From: Acidimicrobiia bacterium
GTDB lineage: Bacteria; Actinomycetota; Acidimicrobiia; UBA2766
Assembly: GCA_020850945.1 (NCBI GenBank)
Contig: JADZDR010000068.1
Location: forward strand, 1 to 46,597
Length of the DNA: 46,597 nucleotides
Direction of reading: 5' to 3'
The notes beneath the pieces are model-generated. The model searched no databases. It saw only the letters and a program-made list of their open reading frames with translations, and was not told the origin of the DNA. Below are positions 25,151-35,060 of this stretch, in pieces. Both the position numbers and the translations under genes were made by a program. Position 1 is the first letter of the stretch. Every line of letters starts with the position of its first letter.

Positions 25151-26770
25151 ATGCAGATGTCACCCGAGAAGATCCATCATCGCCGCTGGGTGATCCTTGG
25201 CGTCCTCTGCCTCAGCCTCGTCCTCGTCGTCATCAACAACTCGGTCCTGAACGTGGCGATCCCGACGATGGTCCGATCCCTGCGGGCACCGTTCTCGCAG
25301 ATGCAATGGATCGTCGACGCCTACGCCCTCGTGTTCGGCGGCCTCCTCCTCACCGCAGGGACACTCGGCGACCGTTACGGGCGCAAGCCCGCCCTCCAAA
25401 TCGGCCTTGTCGTCATCGGCGTGTTCAGCGGCCTCTCCGCCTTCGCGACCGAGCCGGGCCAGCTCGTCGCGACCCGGGCGCTCATGGGCGTGGGTGCGGC
25501 CTTTGTCATGCCCGCCACCCTCTCGATCCTCACGAACGTCTTCCCGCCCCAGGAGCGCGGGAAGGCGATCGGGATCTGGGCGGCCTTCGCCGGTCTCGGC
25601 GGGGCAATCGGCCCGATCGTGGGGGGATGGCTCCTCGAGCACTTCTGGTGGGGATCGATCTTCTTCCTCAACGTCCCCGTGATCCTCATCGCCCTCCTCC
25701 TCGGGATCTGGCTCGTCCCCAACTCGAAGGACCCCACACACACGGCGCTCGACCTGCGCGGGGCGGCCCTCTCGATCGTCGCCCTGGGCTCCCTCCTCTA
25801 CGCGATCATCGAGGGTCCGGAGTCAGGCTGGACGGATCCCCTCATCCTCGGCGGATTCGCCGTGTTCGCGGCAAGTGCCGGCGCCTTCGTCTGGTGGGAG
25901 CTGCGCACTCCTCATCCGATGCTCGACGTCCGCCTCTTCCGCAAGCCAGGCATGTCGGTCGGCGTCTCCTCGATCTCGATGACCTTCTTCGCCATGTTCG
26001 GCATGTTCTTCCTCATGACGCAGTACCTGCAGTTCGTGCAGGGGTACTCGCCCCTCGCGGCCGGTGTCCGCACGCTCCCGATGGCCTTCGGTCTCGTGCT
26101 CTCGTCACCGAACAGCGACCGGTTCGCGGGACGTTTCGGAGCGAACCGGGTGGTCGCCTCCGGACTCGTCCTCGTCGCGTGCGGCTTCGTGACACTCGCG
26201 TTCTTGAACGTCGGCTCGGCCTACTGGAACATCGGCCTCGCCTTTCTCGTGATCGGCTTGGGCATGGGCGGGGCGATGGCACCCTCGACGGGGTCGATCA
26301 TGAACTCCCTTCCCCTCGCGAAGGCGGGCGTCGGTTCGGCCGTGAACGACACGTCCCGCGAGATCGGCGGCGCGATCGGCATCGCCGTGCTCGGCTCGAT
26401 CCTGAACTCCGGCTACAGGGCCGGCATCGCCGAGAGCATCCCACCTGCCGTACCCGAACAGGTGAGAGCGGCCCTCGACGAGGGCCTCGGTGTCGCCCTC
26501 GAGGTGGCGCGGACCCTGCCCGAGCGACTCACGGGCGCGGTGCCGGGACCGACCGGCCCCCTCGACCCGGGGGCGATCGCGGCGGAGATCGCCCGCGTGG
26601 CCAAAGAGGCGTATGTCGGCGGTATGCGGACGGCATTCGTGGTCGCGGCCCTGATCGCCGTTGTCGCGGCGGCCATCGCCGCCCGCTGGCTGCCTGCGCA
26701 CACCCGCGGCCAGGATCTCCCGGCCGACCTCGCGGCAGGCGCGGCTGCGGATCAGGCCGCGGAGCCCTGA
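25151..26770 (+). CDS. DHA2-type 14-TM MFS efflux transporter (EmrB/QacA)
   Basis: The protein has 539 residues with about 14 membrane helices. Motif D1 is near helix 1 ([12 protein letters not shown]) and the MFS motif A is [15 protein letters not shown]. The antiporter motif C region is [18 protein letters not shown]. The late [19 protein letters not shown] is typical of the DHA2 branch. It probably exports drugs or lipophilic metabolites using the proton gradient. A TAGCTT box lies 12 nt upstream of the ATG. The end overlaps the convergent CPBP gene by 19 bp. Confidence 0.92.
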   Translation: MQMSPEKIHHRRWVILGVLCLSLVLVVINNSVLNVAIPTMVRSLRAPFSQMQWIVDAYALVFGGLLLTAGTLGDRYGRKPALQIGLVVIGVFSGLSAFATEPGQLVATRALMGVGAAFVMPATLSILTNVFPPQERGKAIGIWAAFAGLGGAIGPIVGGWLLEHFWWGSIFFLNVPVILIALLLGIWLVPNSKDPTHTALDLRGAALSIVALGSLLYAIIEGPESGWTDPLILGGFAVFAASAGAFVWWELRTPHPMLDVRLFRKPGMSVGVSSISMTFFAMFGMFFLMTQYLQFVQGYSPLAAGVRTLPMAFGLVLSSPNSDRFAGRFGANRVVASGLVLVACGFVTLAFLNVGSAYWNIGLAFLVIGLGMGGAMAPSTGSIMNSLPLAKAGVGSAVNDTSREIGGAIGIAVLGSILNSGYRAGIAESIPPAVPEQVRAALDEGLGVALEVARTLPERLTGAVPGPTGPLDPGAIAAEIARVAKEAYVGGMRTAFVVAALIAVVAAAIAARWLPAHTRGQDLPADLAAGAAADQAAEP

Positions 26771-27471
26771 GGATCGTCCCGCCCTGCCGATTCCCGCCTG
26801 CTCGCCATGACGGCTGTGGCATATGCGGCGCTGTTCACCGCGGCGTGCACGACGACCGGAGCGACGACGCTGCCCGTCCAGAGGCGCAGGCCGGCGAAGA
26901 GGATGCCGGCCGCAGATGTCGCGCCGACGATCGCGGCCGTGCGTGGACCATCGATCTCGGCCGTCGCCGCGTGGGCCGCGTCGTCCGCGGGCAGGGCGTG
27001 CCAGAGCCCGAACAGGAGGGACGACACGAGGACGGCCCACGTGCGGCGTGTGTGGCGGAGTCCCAAGCCGAGCAGGGCGCCTCGGAACACGAGCTCCTCG
27101 TAGAGGGCGGTGTTCAGTGGGATTCGCAGGAGCATCTCCGACCCGGCCGTGGGGACCGGCACGTCTTCGAGGGCGGGATCGACGAGCAGCTCGCGCACCC
27201 TCGCGTGGCCCGACGAGAGGGCGATGCCCGCCGCGAGTGCTCCTCCGACCGCGGTTCCGACCCCCAGCGACCGCAGATGCGAGCCGCAGGCGAGACCCGT
27301 GTCCTCCCCGTCCGTGCCGGCCGCACGGGCGAGGCCGAGGCACACCGCCGCGGTGAGCAGGTGAACAGGCGGGTGCAGGCCACGCGGCAGAACTCGGTCG
27401 AGGAGGAGCCGCGTGAGGAGGAGCACTCCCACGAGGGGGACGAGCACACGGGGAATCGGCCTGGCTCTCAT
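26752..27471 (-). CDS. CPBP-family intramembrane protease
   Basis: The protein has 239 residues and several membrane helices. The three CPBP (Rce1/Abi) motifs appear: EELVFRG (residues about 132-138), FGLWH (about 159-163) and VVHAAVN near the C-terminus. The Glu-Glu and His residues coordinate the catalytic metal or water. Members act in prenyl-protein processing, bacteriocin immunity or membrane-protein turnover, and the target here is unknown. GGAG lies 5 nt upstream of the ATG at 27471. The giant exported protein lies 101 bp upstream on the same strand. Confidence 0.85.
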   Translation of the reverse strand: MRARPIPRVLVPLVGVLLLTRLLLDRVLPRGLHPPVHLLTAAVCLGLARAAGTDGEDTGLACGSHLRSLGVGTAVGGALAAGIALSSGHARVRELLVDPALEDVPVPTAGSEMLLRIPLNTALYEELVFRGALLGLGLRHTRRTWAVLVSSLLFGLWHALPADDAAHAATAEIDGPRTAAIVGATSAAGILFAGLRLWTGSVVAPVVVHAAVNSAAYATAVMASRRESAGRDDPQGSAA

Positions 27472-27572
27472 ACTGCTCCGCGGATCCTGAGGGCGGGCAC
27501 GATCGTAGGCGGTACTGTCCCGCTCCGAGACCGGCTGCTATGCGGTCGGACTCCTCCGCCGGTGCTCGGTCC

Positions 27573-30500
27573 TCAATGCACCGTCACCGGTAGATGGTCG
27601 ACCTGCATGAGCTCCCCGTCGTCGGAGTCGACTGTCATGCCGAGGAGGACGCCGGGGACGACATAGGTGTGGCGGGGTGGGGCTGCCCCCTCCACAACCG
27701 TCCCGTCCCCCAGGATCCAGAGTCGCTGCGTCCCCACCGGCTGGGGTCGTGCGGCGAGGGCCGCCTCCACGCCGGTCTGGGCGTCGAGGCGGGGCAAGGC
27801 CAGAGGATCGGGCGGTGGCGCCAGTCCCGCTCCGTAGCCGCTCGCGTCGGCGATCGCCCGTTCGTGCGCCACGATGTCCGAGCCGAAGAAGACGCGATCC
27901 TTCATCAGGAAGAGGTCGACGGTGACCGCACCTGTCAGCTTGTCCGGAAGGAGGGCACCTTCGAACCGGTGTTCCACCCCGACCTTGTTCGCGTACACGA
28001 GTGGTGCCGCTCGCAGCGGTTTCACCCACCGCACCTCACCCGTCGGGAAGAGCGCGACGAGGAGCAGAGTGGTCGTGTGGTGCTCCTGTGACCCGTCGTA
28101 GCGGCACATGTCTGTCGCCACGAGCCGGTGGCGGGTGCCGTCGCTGCCCTGTGACTCGGCAAGGATGTGCTCGGACTGACCCATGGGCATCCACGGGTCC
28201 GTGTCACACGCGGGCATCACGATGTCAACAGAGCCGTTGCTCACGTCGTAGCCGGGTGCGGGGCCGGCCGCATCCTCGAAGACGACGCTGTCGGGGAACG
28301 TGAAGCCGTCCCGCAGCGCGTCGTAGAGGCCACCACCCTTGGCCCAGCCACCGTCGTCGTCGTCGTCCCACATGTCGTGGCGGGCTTCGTCGAAGAGCGG
28401 GTCGATGACGATCTTGGCCACGCTGTACCGCCCGTCGGTGTCGTCCACGAAGTCCTCGAAGGCGATGTGATCGTGAGCGGCGTTCGCGTAGCACATGTGG
28501 TGGTCCTGACCCCATGCCGCCTGGCACGCCTTCTTGTTCGTGAGGAAGTAGATGGGCTGCCAGCCCTCACTGTCCTCCTCGTAGTCGCCGATGCCCACCG
28601 GGTCGTAGTGGACGTCACGGATCTCGTAGTAGGCGCCGTTGCGCCACGCCGGCCCCCCGCCGGGTTGGGCGACCCACTCGCGCGCGTAGATGTCGACGTC
28701 GGCGCCCGCGTCGATCTCGGCCTCGGGGACGTCGATCCGCAGCCTGGAACCGTTCTGGGCGAGACGGAGGGAGGAGACGTCCGTCGCGCGGAGGTCGAGG
28801 GGGAGGTCGAAGTCGAGACACGCGTCGAGGTCGGATGTGAAGAAGACGAGCGCCGAGTCCCGGACCCGCATCTTCTGCGCGACGTTGTTCAACCTCGCCT
28901 GCACGGACACGTCGATCGGCGCGTTCGCGTCCACCACGGCCGACATGAAACCCTCGTACGTCGCCACACCGCCTGTCTCGAAGCTCCCGCCCCCGGTGCG
29001 GATGCTCACCTCCGATGCCTCGCCTCGCAGGTCCACACTCGCGTGCAGGTATTCGAGTTGGGGGGAAGGCGCGAGCGTCGTCCCGCTGCAGCGCTGCGAC
29101 CGGGTGAGCGGCGCGTCGGGGGCTTCCCCGTCGTGGAGGCGCACGTCGAGATCCAGGCGGCGCGGGATGTTGCGCACGGTGAGGTCGTACATGGGAACGC
29201 GGTTCGCGGCCAGGGCTCTCTCCGCCTCGGTCCCGCCTTTCGTGCGGGGATCCCCGAGGTCCTCATAGGTCAGATGCAGCTCCCCGACGTCGGCAGCGGC
29301 ATCGAGGTCGAAGTCGGCATCCGTCCACGGCAGGCGGCGGTTCTCGGTGAGGGCGAGACTCGCGTCGAGGCTCCCCGGGAGGTCGTCGACGTAGACGCCG
29401 AGGTGTTTCACGGACGTGCCGTCGTCCAGATCGAGGGAGACCGAGGCCGGGCCGAGCCTCTGTAGCGTCGACTCGAACTCGATTCGGTAGTACTGGTGCT
29501 CGTCGGGTTCGTACGGCACCTGGTCGCAGGCCTGCAGGCAACGCTCGTCCGCGACCGGCTCGTACACCTTCAGGTGGCGCGGCAGCACCGTCCGCAGTGC
29601 TGCCTGGACGGCACTCGTCCCAGCCGGCGTGTTCACCCGTGCGGTGACGAAGAACCCGGGAATCGGCCGGAACGCGAGCGGAATCGTCGCGAGGGACTGG
29701 GCGTCGCCGACACGGACCGTCCCCTCGATCGATCCGGCACCGCCGTCGGCGTCGGGCGACACGTCCGGCGGCAGGCTGATGTCACAGGACTCCGTGTTCA
29801 GCCAGAGCCAGGGCTGTCCGCCGCCCGCCTCGGGATCGAGCATCCCGCCCACATCGTCGGTTCCGAGGCTGATGGTGGCGTCGGCCCACACGACCGTGGC
29901 TGCCGAGTCGTCCAGCAGGCCCACGACGAACGGCCGGCCTCCCCGCCTCGTCCGCATGCAGAAGTCCTGTGGTGGACCGGGGCGTCTCTCGTCCGAGCCG
30001 AGCCAATAGGTGCTGCGCTCCCAGCGGAGATCGACGATGTTGCGCCGTCGCGCAGACACACCCCAGTCGTCCTTGCCGTGATGCACGACGGCCAGACCGT
30101 CGGCGTCCATGCGGGGCCGGAACACCGGCTGTCCGTTCATGCCGGGCAGCTCGGGTCGGGTGAGAAGATCGACACCCACCGTCACGCGGCCGCGCACTAC
30201 GGCGAGGTCGAGGTCGTTGGCGCAACCCGCCCGCTGGGCGGCGTCACAACCTGCAACGTCGACGCGACTCAGGTCCCCGTCCCGATCCCGGTACCAGGCA
30301 GCCCACATCGTCTGCGGGAGGATCGCCTTGGCCCACACGCGTGTCCCGAACCCCCGGCTCCGATCGGACCGGTCGGTGAAGAGCGCGCCTGCGAGGACGT
30401 GTGTCTGGGTATCCGCGTGGTACGAGACCGTCTCCGTCGCGGCGTTCTCGCGCCGCCACTCGACACTCGCCTTCTTCGGGAGTGGTGCAACGCTCAGTCC

Positions 30501-33500
30501 ACTGCCGGGAACCGGGTAGCCGATGCGGAAGGCTGCGTCGATCCGGTCGACGTCGGGACCGGCCCCGTCCACGCGAGCCGTACCCTGCACCCGTAATCCC
30601 GCCGACGCCTCGTATCCGGCACGGAACATCGCCTCGTCCCCTGTGTAACGCACGCTGATGGTGCTGGGGAGCCCCTCGATGGTCGCGGCCGCCTGCACGT
30701 AGGTACCGCGGTTCTGCACCTCGTCTTCCGAAGTCCTGCCGTCTCCGAGGTACTCGACGTCGAAGAACGGGATGTTGCCTGACCTTGCCGTGACAGTCGT
30801 CGTCTCCGTTCCCCGGCCCGTCACCTCGTAGGTGGTGCGGTAGAGCGCGGGGGACACGAGGCTCACCCGGGTCGGGATCCCGAATCCCGACTCGGCGGAG
30901 GCGCGGTCTGTCCGGAGGAAACGCAGGTGTGCATCCGGCCGTGCGGGCGGGCGGGTGAGCTCCGGGGGGAGAGCAGGGCTGCCCGCCCGGTTCCATGCAC
31001 CCACCGCATCCGAGACGACAACCACGTCGACGTTGGCAGGACAGCCGAGAACGGAGGTGCACGTCGTCACATCGGCCCACGAGACCCGTCCCCCCGCCTT
31101 GTCCTGGAAGACCTGCGCTGTCAGCGTGCGCGGCACTTGACCCGCCACATGGATCCAGTCTCGCGGCACCAGGAATCCGCTGGCGCGGTCGGCGCGTGTC
31201 GTGGTGACGGCACCGACGCGGACGTCGGACGCGGCATCGGCGCTGTACTTGACGGTCGTAAGGGTGCCGGGTCTGACTGGATTCCCCCGAGACGTCTCGG
31301 ACGACTGGATCTGGACGAGGCCCGTGCAGGCGAGGCCTGCGCCGTTGACACCGATCTCGACGTCGGCGTCGACCGCGCGCGCCACGGGGCCGGGGAACCT
31401 GATCTGCGCAGTGCCGTCGAAGGCGAGGCGGGCACCGGCCGCGTAGCTGACACGTGTCGTCGTTGCCTGCGTCAGGGTGCTGAACCGGAGGCTGTCCGGC
31501 CACGGCCTCACCGTCCCTTCGACCTGCGTGAGTGTCCCCCTGTTCGAGACCTCGTCGACCCGGTCCCGGCGGTCGAGACGGATGCGGACCTGTGCGTCGG
31601 GAATGCCGCGGCTCGTCGCCGCGATCTCGGTGGAGCTCACCCCGAGCGGGTTGTCCCTGTACGAGATCTGCGAGACGCGAGGGAGTTTCACGGCGATGCG
31701 CAGAGTCTCGAGGTCGAGGCCGTCCGCCGGCCGCGGATCCTGCAGTGCGTAGAGCACGTGTCGGTCGGCGGGCGGCCGGTCGAACCCTTCCGGCAGTTGG
31801 GGTACGGTGAGGAGGTCGCCGAGCTGTTCCGGTGCCGCGAGTCGACCGTCGAGCACCACGACGTCTGCGTCCACGGCACAGCCCGCCGCAGCGGGGTTCG
31901 GGGCGGGGCACGAACTGATCTCGGCATCAGTGACCGACCCGTTGGCACTCCGCCACCGGGCGCTGGTCGTTCCCGCCGCGACGAGGGCATCGGCTCTGAC
32001 GCGGAGTGCCTTCCCGTCCCGCGCGCGCAGGTCGCGCAGCTCGACTCCCGCTCTCACACGGGTTGATGCGATCGCCTCGTACCCGGCTGCGTAGGCCACC
32101 CGGCCGGCATCGATCTGCTTGGTGAGACGGAAAGTGAGATCGCGGGTCGCGGCGCCACGCGCGCCGAGCTCGAACGCACCCTTCACAGAGCGGCGGTCGT
32201 CGACGGTCGCGTCGACCGTGCCTGTGACGACGACACTGCTCGAGGCATTCACGTCCGCGAAGACCGGTTCGTTCTCGGAGCTGCGGATCTCGATGTGCGT
32301 GGTTGCGGGCAGGGGATCTGCCACGGCGTCGAAGGAAAGGCGGTCGTCAGGTGACGTTATGCCGTCCGTCGTGACGCCGTCCGCGTCGAAGTAGAGGATG
32401 CGGGACGCGGGCTGGTCTCGGTCGGCGACGAGGTCGGCGACAAAACGCGTCGCATCCGGATCGTCGCTCCGCGTGTCGTAGGCGATCCGCTCGGCGCCCG
32501 AGACCGAGGCTGAGAACCTGTAGAGGTCGGGCCGGAGTGGGCCGGGTAGAGCGGCGAGCGCCGCCGATCGGGAGGCCCAGAGGATGTGCGGAGGCCGCGG
32601 TGCGCCGTCCCCTTCGGGGACCTCCGGGAGCTCTGCTGTCGCCTCGACTGCGGGGCCGTCCTCGGGGAGCCAGTTCTGGAAGGTGACGTCAACGGCCTCG
32701 GGCCGCGGCTGATCCATGCAGCCGGGACGGACTTCGGGTAGGTCCGCCCCGTTCTCCCCGTTCAGGACGGGGCGGTCTTCGGCGGGCAGGTTGGGACAGA
32801 AGCGGATGTCGGCGGCATCGAAGGAGTCGCCCGGCCCCCGTTCCGCTTCCACTCGGAGGTGGGGTGGGAGATCTTCGATCCTGCCCGTCGCATAGAGGTC
32901 GTCTTCCTGCACCGCTGCTTCCGGGTCGGGCTCGGTCGAGACCGCGAGTCTCGTGAGGTTCAGGTCCGGTTGGGATTCCGGGGCGTGGACGATGTCGAGG
33001 CGGTCCGGATGCATCACCCAGTCGAGTGACCGGGGCATGTCCGAGACCCGCCCTGCGAGGTGCAACTCGTCCGCGCCGGATCGTCCGCTCCCGACACCGT
33101 GACGCACTGCGAGGTCGACGGCGGGTGGGACGGGTGCCGTGAGTTCCCAGCCGATCTGTGCCGTCGATTCGAACTGCGGGTCCCACGGATGGCAGCGCTG
33201 GCTGAGGCCGAGGCCGACGCGCTCGGGCAGGGTGTCCCAGTCGAGGGCGATGTCCGTCATCGGTGTGAGGTCGGCCTCGGTGACCTCGTCCACGCGGACC
33301 GTGACACCTAGACCTGCCGGGACCTGCCCGGCCTGCAGGGTCGGCTTCATGCCGACGGCGAAGTAGTTCGTCCCGACATCTCCGCCTCTGTTCTTCATGA
33401 GCAGGCCGATGTCGAACTGCCGTGGAAAGGCTGCGCCATCCCCGCGGGTGTCGAGTCCGATCCTCACGTTCGTAGTTGCCACTTCGCCGTTCTCCAGCAC

Positions 33501-34049
33501 GAAGTCGAGGGCGACGCCGAACTCGGCGTGGTAGCGACGCCCGGCGGCCCACTCGGGTGCCGTGGCGACCGTGAGCACAAGACCAGCCCCCCCGAACTCC
33601 GTCATGCGGAGTGTGTCCAGGTTGAGGAGGTCGGGCCGCAAGCGGAAGTGGTCGGCGAACACCGCGCGCAGACCCATGTCCTCCCCGGTCTGGGTTGACA
33701 GCGCCGGAGAGAACTTGAACGAGAACTCGGGATTGCCCCCCGGCTCGACCTGGATCAGTCGCCACGCGTTCAGGGAAGGGTTGAAGTCTGCTTCGAGGGG
33801 GGTGGCATCGGGATCCGCCGAGATGCCCCGGAACGTGATGCGTGCGTCACGCAAACCCGAAGGGCGGACGTCGACAGGGGCGCCGCCGCCGTCGGAGGCA
33901 GAGCACGTGAAGTCGAGCCCGTACGCATCTGCCGCTTCGGCCTGCACGAAGAACCATGCATTGACGACCAGAACGAGCCCCACCAGCGGTGCCGGCCGCA
34001 GGAGCAGACGCGAGGCGAACCTCACGACCTTGGATGCCGCTGCCTTCAC
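27573..34049 (-). CDS. Giant exported repeat protein (2158 aa), unknown function
   Basis: This is the largest gene of the window, at 2158 residues. A basic start is followed by one hydrophobic helix (PLVGLVLVVNAWFFVQAEA, about residues 19-37), which acts as a signal or anchor. The rest is predicted to be soluble, beta-rich and acidic. A unit of about 275-280 residues recurs at least three times, marked by paired cysteines and a hydrophobic strand: GCAVDADVVVLDG (DNA near 31,870-31,900), LGCPANVDVVVVSD (near 31,030-31,065) and AGCANDLDLAVVRG (near 30,205-30,250). There is no C-terminal anchor. I recognise no family. The GTG at 34049 has GGGGGA 5 nt upstream, and a GTG 16 codons earlier is the alternative. 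Confidence 0.8.
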   Translation of the reverse strand: MKAAASKVVRFASRLLLRPAPLVGLVLVVNAWFFVQAEAADAYGLDFTCSASDGGGAPVDVRPSGLRDARITFRGISADPDATPLEADFNPSLNAWRLIQVEPGGNPEFSFKFSPALSTQTGEDMGLRAVFADHFRLRPDLLNLDTLRMTEFGGAGLVLTVATAPEWAAGRRYHAEFGVALDFVLENGEVATTNVRIGLDTRGDGAAFPRQFDIGLLMKNRGGDVGTNYFAVGMKPTLQAGQVPAGLGVTVRVDEVTEADLTPMTDIALDWDTLPERVGLGLSQRCHPWDPQFESTAQIGWELTAPVPPAVDLAVRHGVGSGRSGADELHLAGRVSDMPRSLDWVMHPDRLDIVHAPESQPDLNLTRLAVSTEPDPEAAVQEDDLYATGRIEDLPPHLRVEAERGPGDSFDAADIRFCPNLPAEDRPVLNGENGADLPEVRPGCMDQPRPEAVDVTFQNWLPEDGPAVEATAELPEVPEGDGAPRPPHILWASRSAALAALPGPLRPDLYRFSASVSGAERIAYDTRSDDPDATRFVADLVADRDQPASRILYFDADGVTTDGITSPDDRLSFDAVADPLPATTHIEIRSSENEPVFADVNASSSVVVTGTVDATVDDRRSVKGAFELGARGAATRDLTFRLTKQIDAGRVAYAAGYEAIASTRVRAGVELRDLRARDGKALRVRADALVAAGTTSARWRSANGSVTDAEISSCPAPNPAAAGCAVDADVVVLDGRLAAPEQLGDLLTVPQLPEGFDRPPADRHVLYALQDPRPADGLDLETLRIAVKLPRVSQISYRDNPLGVSSTEIAATSRGIPDAQVRIRLDRRDRVDEVSNRGTLTQVEGTVRPWPDSLRFSTLTQATTTRVSYAAGARLAFDGTAQIRFPGPVARAVDADVEIGVNGAGLACTGLVQIQSSETSRGNPVRPGTLTTVKYSADAASDVRVGAVTTTRADRASGFLVPRDWIHVAGQVPRTLTAQVFQDKAGGRVSWADVTTCTSVLGCPANVDVVVVSDAVGAWNRAGSPALPPELTRPPARPDAHLRFLRTDRASAESGFGIPTRVSLVSPALYRTTYEVTGRGTETTTVTARSGNIPFFDVEYLGDGRTSEDEVQNRGTYVQAAATIEGLPSTISVRYTGDEAMFRAGYEASAGLRVQGTARVDGAGPDVDRIDAAFRIGYPVPGSGLSVAPLPKKASVEWRRENAATETVSYHADTQTHVLAGALFTDRSDRSRGFGTRVWAKAILPQTMWAAWYRDRDGDLSRVDVAGCDAAQRAGCANDLDLAVVRGRVTVGVDLLTRPELPGMNGQPVFRPRMDADGLAVVHHGKDDWGVSARRRNIVDLRWERSTYWLGSDERRPGPPQDFCMRTRRGGRPFVVGLLDDSAATVVWADATISLGTDDVGGMLDPEAGGGQPWLWLNTESCDISLPPDVSPDADGGAGSIEGTVRVGDAQSLATIPLAFRPIPGFFVTARVNTPAGTSAVQAALRTVLPRHLKVYEPVADERCLQACDQVPYEPDEHQYYRIEFESTLQRLGPASVSLDLDDGTSVKHLGVYVDDLPGSLDASLALTENRRLPWTDADFDLDAAADVGELHLTYEDLGDPRTKGGTEAERALAANRVPMYDLTVRNIPRRLDLDVRLHDGEAPDAPLTRSQRCSGTTLAPSPQLEYLHASVDLRGEASEVSIRTGGGSFETGGVATYEGFMSAVVDANAPIDVSVQARLNNVAQKMRVRDSALVFFTSDLDACLDFDLPLDLRATDVSSLRLAQNGSRLRIDVPEAEIDAGADVDIYAREWVAQPGGGPAWRNGAYYEIRDVHYDPVGIGDYEEDSEGWQPIYFLTNKKACQAAWGQDHHMCYANAAHDHIAFEDFVDDTDGRYSVAKIVIDPLFDEARHDMWDDDDDGGWAKGGGLYDALRDGFTFPDSVVFEDAAGPAPGYDVSNGSVDIVMPACDTDPWMPMGQSEHILAESQGSDGTRHRLVATDMCRYDGSQEHHTTTLLLVALFPTGEVRWVKPLRAAPLVYANKVGVEHRFEGALLPDKLTGAVTVDLFLMKDRVFFGSDIVAHERAIADASGYGAGLAPPPDPLALPRLDAQTGVEAALAARPQPVGTQRLWILGDGTVVEGAAPPRHTYVVPGVLLGMTVDSDDGELMQVDHLPVTVH

Positions 34050-34127
34050 TTCGTCCCCCACTCGATCGACGGTTGCGCGTCCCGCCCACGGATGCACGGG
34101 ACGGTTCCATCACAGCGGAGGCGGCTT

Positions 34128-34574
34128 TCACCGGTCTTTCACTTCGCGAAGCCCTGGAGACGGGTCTTGAGAGCGGTGGGCTTCTTCGAGGTGCTCCCAT
34201 TCGTCCTCCTCGAATGTGAAGCGTGCGGCCGAGAAGAGCTCGATCTCCTCTTCCTCGATGTGGGCCGCCAAGGCGTAGTACTCGTTGCGGCCGAACTCCC
34301 CGCGCGCCAGGGCAGTTCGCGTGTCGGCGTGGTCCGCCTCGAGGGAGCCGAGCTGCGCCGCCGGCAGGCGCCCGACCTGGGTGAGCAGCGGGTAGAGACC
34401 GGCCTCCTCCTTGCGGACGTGCATGTCGAGAGCGGCCAGGAGGGGCGGGAGCGAGTGGGAGGAGCTCTCGTCGCCGCTCTCGGCCACCTCCCAGGCGAGC
34501 CGCAGTATCTCCTCGTGTTCGGCGGTCAACTCGGCGATCGGTGCGAAGTTCCTACAGCCGCAGTGGTCACACAC
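34128..34574 (-). CDS. Hemerythrin-like di-iron protein
   Basis: The protein has 148 residues and is all-helical. Ligand-pattern residues are seen in order: LTAEHEEILRLAWE, LDMHVRKEEAGLYPLL, LEADHADTRTAL and LAAHIEEEEIELFSAA. These give the His/Glu set of a bacterial hemerythrin. A short Cys-rich start (CDHCGC) may bind metal as well. It may carry or sense O2 or NO, or protect Fe-S enzymes such as those encoded downstream. The GTG start at 34574 follows GAAGGAG at about 8 nt. Confidence 0.85.
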   Translation of the reverse strand: MCDHCGCRNFAPIAELTAEHEEILRLAWEVAESGDESSSHSLPPLLAALDMHVRKEEAGLYPLLTQVGRLPAAQLGSLEADHADTRTALARGEFGRNEYYALAAHIEEEEIELFSAARFTFEEDEWEHLEEAHRSQDPSPGLREVKDR

Positions 34575-34653
34575 GACTCCCACTCCTTCGGAGTTTTTCC
34601 GGTGAATCGTAGAATAATTGGTCCTGGGGCGTGAGATGCAGGAGGATGGATCG

Positions 34654-35034
34654 ATGAAAGCGGCCGGTGCGCAACGATTCGGCGTGAGACGCGTGTACGA
34701 GGAGGACGAATCCGATCGTGCGACATACCGAGTCCTCGTCGATCGGCTCTGGCCCCGGGGGGTGAAGAAGGCCGACTTGGCCCTCGACGCGTGGCTCAAG
34801 GACGTCGCGCCGAGCTCTGACCTGCGCCGCTGGTACTCACACGATGTCGACCGCTTCGCCGAGTTCTCCCGCCGCTACCGGGAGGAGCTCTCACAGCCAC
34901 CTGCACGGGAGGCCGTCGACGGCCTGCTCGAGATCGGGTCGAGCCGGCATGTCACCCTCCTCACGGCGACACGGGACGTCGACCACTCCGGCGCACGGGT
35001 GCTCTGCGACCACCTCCATACGGTGGGTACCTGA
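34654..35034 (+). CDS. DUF488 family protein
   Basis: The protein has 126 residues. It has the core motifs of DUF488: RVYEEDESDR, VLVDRLWPRGV, the WLKDVAPSSDLRRWYSHD helix pair and the C-terminal LLTATRDVDHSGARVL strand-turn. The family is widespread and biochemically uncharacterised. GGAGG precedes the ATG at 34654 by 8 nt. It is divergent from the hemerythrin gene. Confidence 0.85.
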   Translation: MKAAGAQRFGVRRVYEEDESDRATYRVLVDRLWPRGVKKADLALDAWLKDVAPSSDLRRWYSHDVDRFAEFSRRYREELSQPPAREAVDGLLEIGSSRHVTLLTATRDVDHSGARVLCDHLHTVGT

Positions 35035-35060
35035 CGCGGCCACGGGTGCGGGGCCTGTCG

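Noticed and set aside
28167-32066. Several long plus-strand frames opposite the giant gene
   Set aside because: They mirror the codons of the minus-strand gene, lack starts with Shine-Dalgarnos and show no recognisable domains.
34579-34597. Short hairpin followed by five T as a terminator
   Set aside because: It lies in a divergent promoter region with no plus-strand gene ending there, the stem is only 5 bp, and it overlaps the hemerythrin ribosome site.
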